This document shows positions 37,401 to 48,240 of a stretch of DNA of 64,000 bases, piece by piece. A model generated the notes under the pieces. It saw only the letters and a program-made list of their open reading frames with translations. It made no database searches and was not told where the DNA came from. Positions within the stretch are counted from its first letter, which is position 1, and each line of letters starts with the position of its first letter. This DNA is from Phoenix dactylifera (taxonomy: Eukaryota > Streptophyta > Magnoliopsida > Arecales > Arecaceae), in the NCBI RefSeq assembly GCF_009389715.1, contig NC_052404.1, forward strand, positions 7,586,745 through 7,650,744, in the 5' to 3' direction. The translations under genes and the position numbers were made by a program.

Positions 37401-40400
37401 AGGTAACTCTGCCTCAACCTTAATCAGACTTTTAAAATTAAATCTCCTATCATGATATAAGAAGCTGTCTGACTGTGCCAAGACTAATACTAATGGCCCT
37501 TATGCCCTTTTACTGTCATATTTACTTAGCTTCAGCCACTAATGTCAGCGTCTAGACAATAACAAGACACACTTGCGTGGTAGTTGCAACACGTCATGCA
37601 TGTTGCACCATGTCACTGAAATTTCCTACCGTGCAGCACTGTTCAGATGTAAGAAATCCCAAGATTTGGTGTGTCTAGGTAATTACTGCTTGTATCAGCA
37701 CCAAATTTAACAGTTCTCCATGCCAGTTGACCTATGTATGTTCACACTTTTCGTTTTCCAATAGCCTCAAGCCATACATTGCATTGGTATATAACTTCCT
37801 ATCAGGCTTCTAAGGCAAAACAACTTATTTCAGGATTCTTCAGCATTGCTGTACAACTTGTTACTGCCCTTTATGATCACTTGCCCTTTACAAATCCCTA
37901 ACTCTTTATCAAACATATAACTTCTTTTACTTTTAAGCGCTACAAAATCTGGTACAAATTCATAGCATGCATTTATTTTAAATGGTGTATCAGTGTTAGC
38001 AAACCAAAGAAAATATCAGAATCATAAGCAACCAAAAAGGAAAATGCATGAAAAGAAAATGACAGTAATTTAAGAGTGTCAAAGCTAATGCAAGTATCCA
38101 GTCGAAAAGAGTGTGTTAATCTTCAAATATAACAAGTACAGCATGTTCATACAATCATATGGATTCGTCAAAAAAGTGACACTTCAATTCCATATTGACA
38201 GAAATGAAAAACAGGAAATTTTTGTCTCTTATATTTATTTTCTTTGTTAAGCAGGATCCATATCAGTGGGCATTGCCATCAACAGTTGTTACTTCAGCTA
38301 GTTGGCACCCTTTCTTAAGGGGCCCTTTAGCGAGATCCAAGGTCCAAACTTGGTGGTCGCACATTACCGCCGCATTGCTGGAAAAAAAAGAGAGAGAAGG
38401 AAAAAAAAATTCACTGGGCATTGCCACCAGGCGCTGTCACCTACAAGAGGAGTCTTTAAAAAGAGAGAAGAGAGAGAGATAAAGAGAGAAACAGATACAA
38501 AGGAGAGCATACACAAGCAACTTTATAGCAAGCAGAACTAGCACACTTGTACTAGGTAACTTTCATTTTGTTTTGCCCATTTATAATTAGAAGTAATAAA
38601 ATGTTATAAGCTCAATCAGTGCACAGCGATAAGAGATATAAAGATTTCTGTAGTCACAGCAGTTTTTGTATCAGGCATGATTTCTATTTTACAAAATGAC
38701 ACCTAAAGATTATAAACCCCCTGCACTAGCACACCTATATTAGGTAACTTTTATTTTGTTTTGTCCATTTATAATCAGAACTAATACAATGTTATAAGCT
38801 CAATCAGTGCACAATGATAAGAGATAATTTGCATAAAATATGGTGACATTTCTTGTACATAAATTAATCACAAATCTCGTGGCTGTATTGTAAGAACATC
38901 TTGGCAGGATAGTAAATGTTTACATCAGACAAAAACAAGAGAGAATCAAAAAAAGAACCTTAAGAGCAAAGCATTAGATACGTTATATGGTCGGGCAATC
39001 AATTAGATAGATGTCAAAAAAATGCCCCATAGACCTGACATAATAATGCTATATGCAGGAACTATGTACATCTTTCAGTGTGTCATGTGACTTGTACACC
39101 AACAACCAGCATGCTAGGTCTAAATAATCAAGTATTAAGAAAAGTTTATAGTACATAAATGATAGTCATGGCGCAAAACGTGAGTTACAAAATGTTGGTT
39201 CAGTGAGAAAAAATAATACTTTACAGAGATTCCATCAAAGCTCAACTTACTTGGATCTCAAGAGGGTGCCCATGAATGCCCATCCGACGGTCTATCATAC
39301 ATGAGCCATCAGTGACTAGAAGAGAAGGGAACATGTCAAAGCCATCTGACAAACATAAATTCAGGATCAATTTAATGCCTGTTTGTACATCCACTCTCTC
39401 TTGTAATGTGTAATCTCCTGTGATCTTTCCATAAGCTCGCAGCAAAATAATCCACCACAGTCCTGCAAAATTAAAGATAAGAATTAGAAGCCTTTTACAG
39501 GGCATCATGTCATGTAACTGCATTTCATTATATTGTTGTACAAAACTGTAGAGAGCTTCATCTTGAGCTTACCAGAATCAACTGGTGCTACACGCCCAAT
39601 TGCTGACTCTCCAAAGTCAGGGTCCAAAACCTCCTCAAAGGCTTCATTGCTTCCATCCAAAGGAACAGTTCTAACCTTAAAACTAGCAGGCATCAAACCT
39701 TGTCCAGGACTGTAGCAATCCACAGTCTTCTCCCAGCTCTGATACTCACATAGAATACAAGAACATTAACATGACCAACAAACTGAGAGAGTGAGAGAGA
39801 GAGTTAATTCATGATGATTATGAAGTCAAAGGGGCCTATTGTTCAAAAGGGTCTAGAAACAGATAGGATGCAGGTGCAGGCTTTTAGTCTAGAATTATTG
39901 ACATGGGTTCAAAGTTCAGCATGATAATGCTAAATCCTGATTGTGGCTCTTAAAAGAATGTATTTGGTTATCTATTGTATTAATGCTCTGAGGAAATAAT
40001 TTGCCTAGGAACCAGTGTAATTAGAATCTTCATTTAAGAGGTCATTAAAGTGTGCAACCTTAAGCATGAGGTGCTTCAATGAGGTTGAAGTTCCTGATCA
40101 TAGCATCATGTTAGCAATACATGCTAGCAACTCTTTTTACTTCAGTGCAGTAGCAAGACATAGAAATTTCTAGACGAACCAAGTTTATCCCACTCACTTA
40201 CAGCTTCTATCTGAAACCCAACTAATGCAACATTAACAGAATTAAAAGATCTACATCTATGGAAATATGACAGATCGAGTGCTAATAGAAGAGGCATGAT
40301 GCAGCGAAAATGGGAAACACTTTGTCAGTACCATTATCCATGATACCATGGTTAAATGTTTGCAAAGCATCGCCCATACCAGCCAATGAACGAGAAACCA

Positions 40401-41361
40401 TAACAACATTGATTTCTAATTTAGCCATAATTTTGAAAAAAAATAAAGACAGGCATGGTGGAAAGAATAAAATTTTAAGCAGAAAATATGACCGAACTAC
40501 AATCAGTTAGAAGTGAATCGAGATGCAATAATTTCACACCACTAGAACAAGAAAGAACTGGAACAAAGAGGGAATGGAAAAAGGCACGATTTTTACCTGA
40601 AGCTGCAAGGTGTGGAGGAGAAAGTTGCGGACAACATCGCTCTCCCCCTTGAGAAGAAACGCTATTGCGGCGGGAACGAAGTCTCTGATGAATACCTGGT
40701 CGTAATTGAGCTGGTTCAACGCCGTCGGGTCATTGGCGGCCACAGTCCCTACTGGGCTCCCACAGTAGCTCACCACCGCTTTGTTCAAAAGCCTCCACGC
40801 CTCCTTCTCCACCTCCGACACCTCCCTCTCCTTCCCCACCTCCAAATTTCCCCCCGATTCCTCCAAATTACCAACTCCACCATCGAGAGATCCCTTCTTT
40901 TCCACCATCGCCGCCGGTTCGCGTTCCACTTCCTCTTTCACCGCCTCTTTTAGGGCTTCCGCCTCGACGTTCTCGAGCACGAGGGGCTTCACGGCCATGC
41001 CCTGGATGTAGACCCTATCAAAGGCCTTGTCTCCGCCGCCGGGGAACGGCTCCGCGGAGGTGGAGAAGTGGCGGAGGTCCGAGACGGCGGCGGGGATTCC
41101 CAGAATGCCCCTGTGGCTCGGGGGAGCGGAGGGGCGGGGCCGGGCGGGTTCGGCGGGGCGGTGGAGGCGGTGGAGGGAGTGGTGGTCGGCGGCGGAGGGC
41201 AGGCGGTGGGGGCATTTCGGGAAGAATCCGACAGTTCTGGAACAACCGATCAAGAGTCGGCGGCAGGGTTTGAGGGTGGAGATCGCCATGGAGGAGGGGA
41301 ACAGGAGGGAAGGATTCAAGAAGAAGAAACGAGATGGAAGACTGGATTTTTTAGGAAGCAT
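34485..41361 (-). CDS. Alkaline/neutral invertase (GH100), organelle-targeted, six exons
   Basis: Exons, in transcript order: 41361-40597, 39738-39573, 39462-39251, 35734-35241, 34962-34914 and 34811-34485, all with GT-AG introns and consistent phase. The product has 670 residues from the first ATG, or 646 from the second in-frame ATG at 41289 (MAISTLKPC). Family members often begin near a KPC-R-LI motif, so the second start is plausible. The enzyme cleaves sucrose to glucose and fructose. The long Arg/Ser/Pro-rich N-terminus suggests mitochondrial or plastid import. The catalytic domain shows [18 protein letters not shown] (with the conserved nucleophile-type Asp), [70 protein letters not shown] and QTWTIAG. 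Six exons are characteristic of the organelle-targeted alpha clade. Intron 3 is 3516 bp and full of repeats. All splice sites look intact. Confidence 0.93.
35885..36330. mobile_element. Palindromic MITE inside invertase intron 3
   Basis: About 445 bp folds on itself around position 36100. The left arm contains TTTGCATATATACCCCTG, CATCCTGTTTTTGCAAGGATA and CTAGATTTTTGG; the right arm, on the opposite strand, contains TTTGCATGTATGCCCTTA, CATCCTGTTTCTGCTAGGATA and TTAGATTTTTTGG. The arms have diverged, so it is not new. No coding capacity; no target duplication could be fixed. Confidence 0.75.
38538..38826. repeat. 101-bp direct repeat, period 188, in invertase intron 3
   Basis: Copies at 38538-38638 and 38726-38826 share TAGGTAACTTT, ATTTTGTTTTG, CCATTTATAAT and ATGTTATAAGCTCAATCAGTG, at roughly nine of ten positions. 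The 87 bp between them is partly unique. Confidence 0.85.
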
Positions 41362-41935
41362 GGTCGCGTTGTGGGGGTATAAATGGAAATAAATCTAGGA
41401 AAGAACGGGAAGTGGAAGAAATGGAGAACATCCAGCGGCTCGCAAATCCATAGATTTGAAACGCGGCAATGCGTGTGGCCTGGCGATAGGACTCGTTTGG
41501 TCGGTGAAAAATATTTTCTCTTGCTGAAATATTATTTTTGAAAAATTGATACCCAATATAAAATGTCCAAAAAAAATATATTTAATTATAAAAATAATAT
41601 ATTTTAGAACGATTTATATTTAATTAATCATTTATTTTTTAATATATATATAATATATATATATATTATATTTTTAATAAAAATTTTTGTCGCATCCTAT
41701 TTAAAAATTTAAGAACATATTTAGAAAAAAAAAATTAGACTTACGTGCGTTCCACATAATTTTTTTTATAAAATATGTAAATTTTATTCAGATAAAAAAT
41801 TATTTAAAAAAAGCTAAATATGGAGAGGCCATTGTGGCCTATCGTTAACTTCGCTGCCAGAGTTTTGCCACGCCGTGCATAAGATCCACAAGGGCAAATG
41901 TGCCCTTTTATGAGTACTCTTCATCTCTGGCAAAC

Positions 41936-42793
41936 GGGTGGTTCTATAATCTATATACACCCCCCCTATTGCTCAGGACACCCCCCAAAAATTAAAAAAA
42001 AATTAAATACTCTCTACACCCCCCCATTTGCTAAGGACACCCCTAAAAAATTAAAAATTCCTAAATTACCCCCCACCCTCCCCACCCCCTCACCTAAATT
42101 GCTCTCTACACCCCCCAAAACCCCCCCTACCCCGCTCTTCCCCTCCAAAACACCTCGCCAACGCCCAAAACCCCCCCGTTCCCCCTTCTCCCTCTCGTCG
42201 CCGGCATTCTCCCGATCTCCGACCACCTCGCCGGCTTCTCCCGAAACCACCTCGCCGGCTTCTCCCGAAATTTTTTTTTTTCACGGTTCGTGCTCCGTTC
42301 GGCACTGGATCGCCGAACAAAAGGCTTCTGTTCGGCTGAACAGTGCCGGACAGAAGCCTTCTGTTCGGCACTGTGCAGCCGAACAGATCTGTTCGGTTGA
42401 GGGTTGCCGAACAGAAGGCTTCTGTTCGGCACTGTTCAGCCGAACAGAAGCCTTTTGTTCGGCGATCCAGTGCCGAACGGAGCACGAACCGTGAAAAAAA
42501 AACATTTCGGGAGAAGCCGGCGAGGTGGTTCCGGGAGAAGTCGGCGAGGTGGTCGGAGATCGGGAGAATGCCGGCGACGAGAGGGAGAAGGGGGAACGGG
42601 GGAGGAGGGGTTTAAGGGGGGTTTGAGGGGTATTTTTTTTTTTCTTTTCAAAACGAAACGGAGGAGGAGGAAGGGGGGGTGTATGAGAAAATTTCAAGGG
42701 CAATATGGTAATTACACTAAAGGTTAGTTTGGGTATTTTTTTTTGGTTTTTGGGGGGTGTCCTGAGCAATAGGGGGTGTATATAGAACTATCC
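41936..42793. mobile_element. Mutator-like foldback element with long hairpin
   Basis: The element is bounded by a perfect 9-bp direct repeat CTGGCAAAC (41927-41935 and 42794-42802), the duplication size of Mutator-like transposons. The ends are inverted: GGGTGGTTCTATA on the left and GGATAGTTCTATA on the right, read inward, followed on both sides by TATACACCCCC and TATTGCTCAGGACACCCCC. The interior is a GC-rich palindrome centred at 42387/42388 (AACAGA|TCTGTT). Its arms (about 42283-42387 and 42388-42495) are almost identical and built from repeated GTTCGGC, GAACAGAAGCC and CACTGGATCGCCGAAC words. Further out the arms pair through GCCGGCATTCTCCCGATC. No transposase is present; long open frames here only reflect the palindrome. 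Confidence 0.88.
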
Positions 42794-42907
42794 CTGGCAA
42801 ACAGAATAAATACTAAAAATAAATAATAATTTTATTTGCATATTTTAGTCTTATACAGATATATTTGTAGATAAGATAATTTATTCTGCTGACTATTATT
42901 TGTTGTT

Positions 42908-43414
42908 AGAGGTGGCAAAAATTAACTTGACGCAAAAGCTTCGGCTTGACTCAACTTGGTTTGGATGGGGCATTTTTTAGTTTGAGCCAAGCATAGCTCA
43001 AACTTTTTAACTTGAATCTTAAATAACTAGTTATTCGGTGCTTCAACCTCACTCAAGTCATGAAGGCAGAGACCCATTAGAACCTAGAAAGTACACGTCC
43101 GGCTAAAGCATGACCTTGGATAAGGATCTAACGAGTGCTCCTTTTAGAAAAAAAAAACATTTATTTAATTCATATTGAAAAACATGTCATGAGATGTGAA
43201 GTTGGAATAGATTGGTAAGATATCAAGCTTTGTAAATTAGATAGGATTATGGGTCAAATGTTATAAAATTGGGTTGTGATGGTTAACCCGTGGATGAGAA
43301 TGGTTTGAAGAGTCATGACCCGATATCGGGTCAATTGAATATGGGTCATGGTCTATATGTTGTTAGAGCCTCACTCTAACTCGACCTGACCCAATCTACT
43401 CATTGCCGCCCCGG
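42908..43414. mobile_element. Possible non-autonomous DNA transposon
   Basis: The left end GAGGTGGCAAAAATTA and the right end read on the opposite strand (GGGGCGGCAATGAGTA) are similar inverted termini of a type common in plant repeats. The interior has no coding sequence. No target duplication was found, so the boundaries are tentative. Confidence 0.35.
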
Positions 43415-44044
43415 GTATGTTGATAACCAAGTAAGGTGTGTATTATTATCCTTGAGACAATCGTTTTGGGCCTGTGGTGGGTTATAGCCAAGTGTGTTAA
43501 TATATTGGGCCTCCATTGGGCTTTAGTAAAGCGTGGGGTGTCCCGGTGGCTATATATTTTAGGTGTGGGCTGGCCCCATACTATCATTATAGTGTTTGGA
43601 GCCTCCTGGCTGGTGGGCCCATGCTAAATTTTATGGCAAAATAGTCATGATTTGAACGACACTCCCAAGGAGAGTGAAATATTTTGTTGATTAAGAGGAG
43701 GAGCATCGAACTTGTTGGATGGGCTCAGAATGAGCTATTGTGGATCAACCAAGAGCTTGCTTTCTCGGGCTGGGCCAGAATGCGACTAGGAAGCTGCACT
43801 TAAGCCATCATAACGAACGAAGCCCGTGCATTTTTTTGGGCGAACGAACCCGTGTATAACCCCTCTTGCATCAGAGTTCTTAAACCTTAGTCGTAGAAAA
43901 GCAAAATATGTAGTGCTCCATCTTTGATCACTATCTATGGCGATGTACAGCCCACCACCCTAATTGTCTGTAATTCTGCTGTGCCACATAGTTCGTGATG
44001 AAGGTATTCCATGAATTTAAAGTTTGCATCATAGAAGACCCTAT

Positions 44045-44498
44045 TAAGGGTGCGCAAAAAACAGACTAAACCACAAACCCAATCCGAAGTGGTCTTTACA
44101 TTTCAGTCTATTTTTTTTTTAAAAAAAAATGGTTTGGTTTTGGTTTGAGAGAGTTTCGAACTGAAAAAATTTAGCTCGGTTTCGATTTAAATTTTCAGCA
44201 AACCGATTCAAACCGACCCGATCCGACTCAACTATGTCTCTCTATATATATGCAAACTGACCTAACTCAACTTGAGCTATATATGTCTATATATGTATGT
44301 TTCAATTTTTAAGTTTTATTTTTTTCTTTTATACATAAAATAGAATATCAATCCGATAAACCAAACTAATTTTTTTAGGTCGATTTTAAGCAATTTTTGC
44401 AGATAGATGGTTTGGTTTCAATTTTATAAAACCAGTTTAAACCGATTTGTTTTGGGTTTAGCTCCAAATCGATCCAATCCAACCTGCGCATAACCCTA
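44045..44498. mobile_element. hAT-like non-autonomous transposon
   Basis: Ends are inverted: TAAGGGTGCGCA on the left; TAGGGTTATGCGCA on the right, read inward. The flanks are GACCCTAT (44037-44044) and GACCCTAC (44499-44506), an 8-bp target duplication with one difference, as made by hAT transposases. The inside is rich in AAACCGA and its complement and codes for nothing. There are short TATA and T runs. Confidence 0.7.
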
Positions 44499-44506
44499 GA
44501 CCCTAC

Positions 44507-47500
44507 CAACACCTAATTGTGTCGCTTACCAGTACGTTAGTGAGCATGTGTGACCTAAGTGAGCTCAGTTGGTCAGTTTTAATACATGTTTATGACCTAA
44601 ATAAGGAAGAAGGCCAAGCCAGCAAATAAGCAAATGCACAGCTCCTATGATCATTAGGGCTTTCAAGACCATCTTAATCAAGTCGAACACCAAGATAACA
44701 ATTTCATGGTGTGCCAGCCAATGGCAAATCAAGAGAAACCAACAACAGCCTGGCCTGTGGGAGAGGAGAGGTGTAGATCATTCAAATTAATTATAAAGAG
44801 CCATGGGCATCCGATGTTCACTCCTGAGAACATAAATTACCATGATACAAATCAGATGTGAGTGATTCATTGCAATCTGATGCAATTCAAGCAACACTAT
44901 GAGATATTTTAGGCCTGACATGGCTATCATGTAACATGTATGGGCTCTTGTTGCCAGAGCCATAGACTGCAAGCAAGACTACACATGCCACATCCATGCA
45001 CGTAATTGCTTTCACTTGCTCCAACATCCACAGAAGGCAAGAGAATTTGGAAACAATCAACGCATGCTTGAATGTCCAAGGTCATGAACAAGAACATTTA
45101 AGGAGCAGAGGAATATGGCTTTCCAGTCAAGATAATCTATGGAGCAGGAGTGGAAGCAGATCCATTTCCAGGACCGAATATGATATCGAAAGCTACCAAT
45201 CCCTGCTTTCAAAAGGGTCACGTACCCAACTCCATATCTAACATCAGACAATTTCAGGTAGCAAACTAGTAGTCACATTAATGCAAACGAATCTTACGTA
45301 TCTTTCTCCTAACATTCAGCTTCCTTCTCATTGCCAAAATTAAATGCATGATAAAGAAAATGTTGGAAAAATTCAATCAAAAATAATAATGCCGCATACT
45401 TTTTTTTTTCTCTTTGTATAATTAAATAAAATATCACTCACCAAGCAACAATAAGTTCTACCATTTATTTCAGTAATTAACAAGCAAAATAATCAAACAA
45501 TCCCAAAAAAAAAGACAACACAATTTTTTTAGCTTAAAAAATCCTTCGGTGTGAAAGAAAAAACCACAGAAACTAGTCCAGCAAAAAACTTCTACTATTT
45601 AGAATAATAAGATTATAATAAATTCTCTTTAGTTTAACTAGAGGCTGCACAAATATCAATAAAATTTAATCTTGACTTTTATAATAAAACCATTCATCAG
45701 CAATAAGGCGGATTTCGACAATAAACAGCAAAATAAAGTGTTAATGTTTAAAATAATCAATGGATAAGACTTTGTAATTAGATCCAAATCGTTTAATCTG
45801 TAGCTCTCAATGCCAGAAATAGAAATTTCAACCAAATTTGAATAAAATCAACTACCTGATCATCCAACAAAGTAACACCCTTTTTTGTCTTTTTTTTTTT
45901 TCCTGCAATCTATATTATTCGATTTTTCATGGTTACCTAGCTGTTTTCGAAAACATAAATACTGCCACATTATCTTATTTTTATTATTTTTAAATAATGT
46001 AGGTTCCACAGGAGGAGGGACCACGCTAACACCAACCCACCACAACAGTCTAATCAATACCTTCCTTGACATCATGAACTCACATCTCGGACTCACCATG
46101 AAAGCCGCCCTTCCCATGTTAGTCCCTCGCTGGGATAAGGTATCCAGGGCCCCAAACTAACTTGTGGCTCCCAGTGGTTGCTGCATAGAAGGGAATAAGA
46201 GTGCTCTTTTGGTGGATTCCTTGGAATCCTAATCATTGGTGGAGGAAAAAGGAGGCAACTTCAACATATATCCATGCTAAAATTGTTGCGGTTTGGCAAT
46301 ACCTTCTAAGCACAATTAGAAATACCTTGGTGGATAGGCGCTATACGGTTCGAGGTATCCCGTCGTCGGATATGTGGATGGGGTGATGAGAAGCACCGCC
46401 AACCTTTCACGCAAGAGTTTAGGAAACAGAAGTTAATATTATGAATATATAAAAAAAAGTTCTGGCTAGTGTCAAGAATGCCCAACCACAAATGGTGCAA
46501 TGAATGCTGTGTTGATATCTATTGCCACAAACAGATGTTGTGTTCGTCGAAGATATAGCTCTTAATGGCAATCAAAGGTCAAAGGTCATGAATAATTTGG
46601 ATAAGGTTTGTTGTTGGTTCTGGTTATAATCTTAATGCATATGGTTTTTGGTTATCTTAGCATGATATATACTACTTTGTATTGCGTGTGCTTTGAGGAA
46701 ATCTAGCTACCTTATGGATTAGTATGGGGTTAATTTATTTTAGGTGCTTCAAGAAATGCGAGAAAATTATTTACTCCCATGCAGGTTATACGACATGGCA
46801 ACGTGAATGATACGTAAGCGATTAATTAGGATGCATGGGAAATGTACTAAATAGTTTACTAACAAAGGTAATGTGAAACCTTTGGAGAAAAGCTATATTG
46901 AGTGCTCAGGCATTCCTTAGCTACAAGTAAAGTGCATTAGTGCACGAATCTTGCTCCATGATGTGAATGGCATTTTATTGATGGAAGAACATCCCAATAA
47001 ATCATAGCATCGTGTCAAGTTTTCATGAGATATATAGGTAGCTTCCTCTTCAAATAAGAGATCTCACAGTTATATTTGAATGATGATATATATTTTTCAA
47101 ATAAATAAATAAAACATCGAATAATTTTACATATTTAAAATACATACATAAATGTGAGATGGGTCAGACCTAGCTCTAGGGAAGGAGATTGGACATGAAA
47201 CTCTAAATTCTCTTCGATGGAGCCGCATCTCTATGATCGATATCTCTCACATTTGGGGATAAGAAGGGGACCATATACCATCACTGAAAAGAAAATGCTT
47301 TGTGACTACTTGTGAGAGATTTTGTGAGAGCAAGCACAAGTTTGAAACGTGACTTTCAATGATGCAGAGAAGTTGTCTTGTTTTCTATGTTTTTGGGAGG
47401 CGAGAGCAATGGTGCATGGGTCAAAGCGTGAAATGCGGCAGTTTTGGCATCAAATGAGTTGGTCTGGGCCATGCAGTTTTGTTCCCACGCGAGCTTGTAA

Positions 47501-47796
47501 GCAGGCATGTTGCCATAAAGTACGAGGGAGATAACTTGCAAGAGCCAAAATTTATGTAGATGTGGGGACATACATTCCATCGGTTCATGGAACGAGCAAG
47601 AGCCAAAATTAGATACATATACAAATGGACATGAAATGTCTAAAACAAGGGTGGAGTTAGGATTTTTATGGAGGAGGCAAGAGATCCAAAAGCAAATAAA
47701 AAAACCAAACCTTTCCTCTGCCCCTAACAAGTGCCCATTCATGTGGTTCATTTTTATGATTTTTCGATAGTTGATATATTTCAAACTCGTTTGGTT
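44507..47796. other. Intergenic DNA, no confident gene
   Basis: An exon-like frame at about 45998-46160 follows a pyrimidine-rich tract and an AATGTAG acceptor and reads STGGGTTLTPTHHN then FLDIMNSHLG and MLVPRWDK before a stop, but I do not recognise it. The rest is AT-rich with short repeats. Confidence 0.3.
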
Positions 47797-48240
47797 CGCC
47801 AGAAAAAGAAAAGAGAAAAGTGAGGTCGACTAAAAAATAAAGAGATGCCTCATATTTGGTTGGAGTTGTCTAAAAAAAGATGAAAAAATAACTTTTCTAT
47901 GGAAATAAGATTCCATATGTAATGAGAAAGAAAATTCATACAATATACAGAAAAGTCTAATTCCAATCAGGTAAAAATTCGAATAATTTTTTTCTCAAAA
48001 GCATCCTTAAGCTTTTAGATGAAATGGAATAAGATCTTTGTTTTTTTTATTAAGAGCATAATAAATATTCTACAAAAATAAATGCTCAATCAAATATAAA
48101 CCACCGTGAAATGTGTCATTTTTCATTGCCAACCAAATATAAAAAATTATTTTTCTAGACAATATATATATATATATATAGCATTAGTTTTTCAAAAAAA
48201 AAATTCTAATAAAAAAAAATTCTTTCCAAAACCAAATAAT
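47797..48240. mobile_element. MITE-like repeat, copy A
   Basis: This stretch is homologous over about 400 bp to 57054-57495. Shared words include ATTTGGTTG, TATGGAAATAA, AATGAGAAAG, CTTAAGCTTTTAGAT and CAAATATAA. Ends of the CGTTTGGTT / AACCAAAT kind suggest terminal inverted repeats. No coding. Confidence 0.55.

Noticed and set aside
41018..41392. Open frames overlapping invertase exon 1
   Set aside because: Antisense or out-of-frame shadows of the GC-rich first exon.
41898..42769. Several open frames of 70-198 codons
   Set aside because: They read repeated units of the palindromic transposon; the same peptide words occur on both strands.
45998..46160. Exon-like frame after a splice-acceptor-like site
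   Set aside because: No homology that I recognise and no partner exon nearby.
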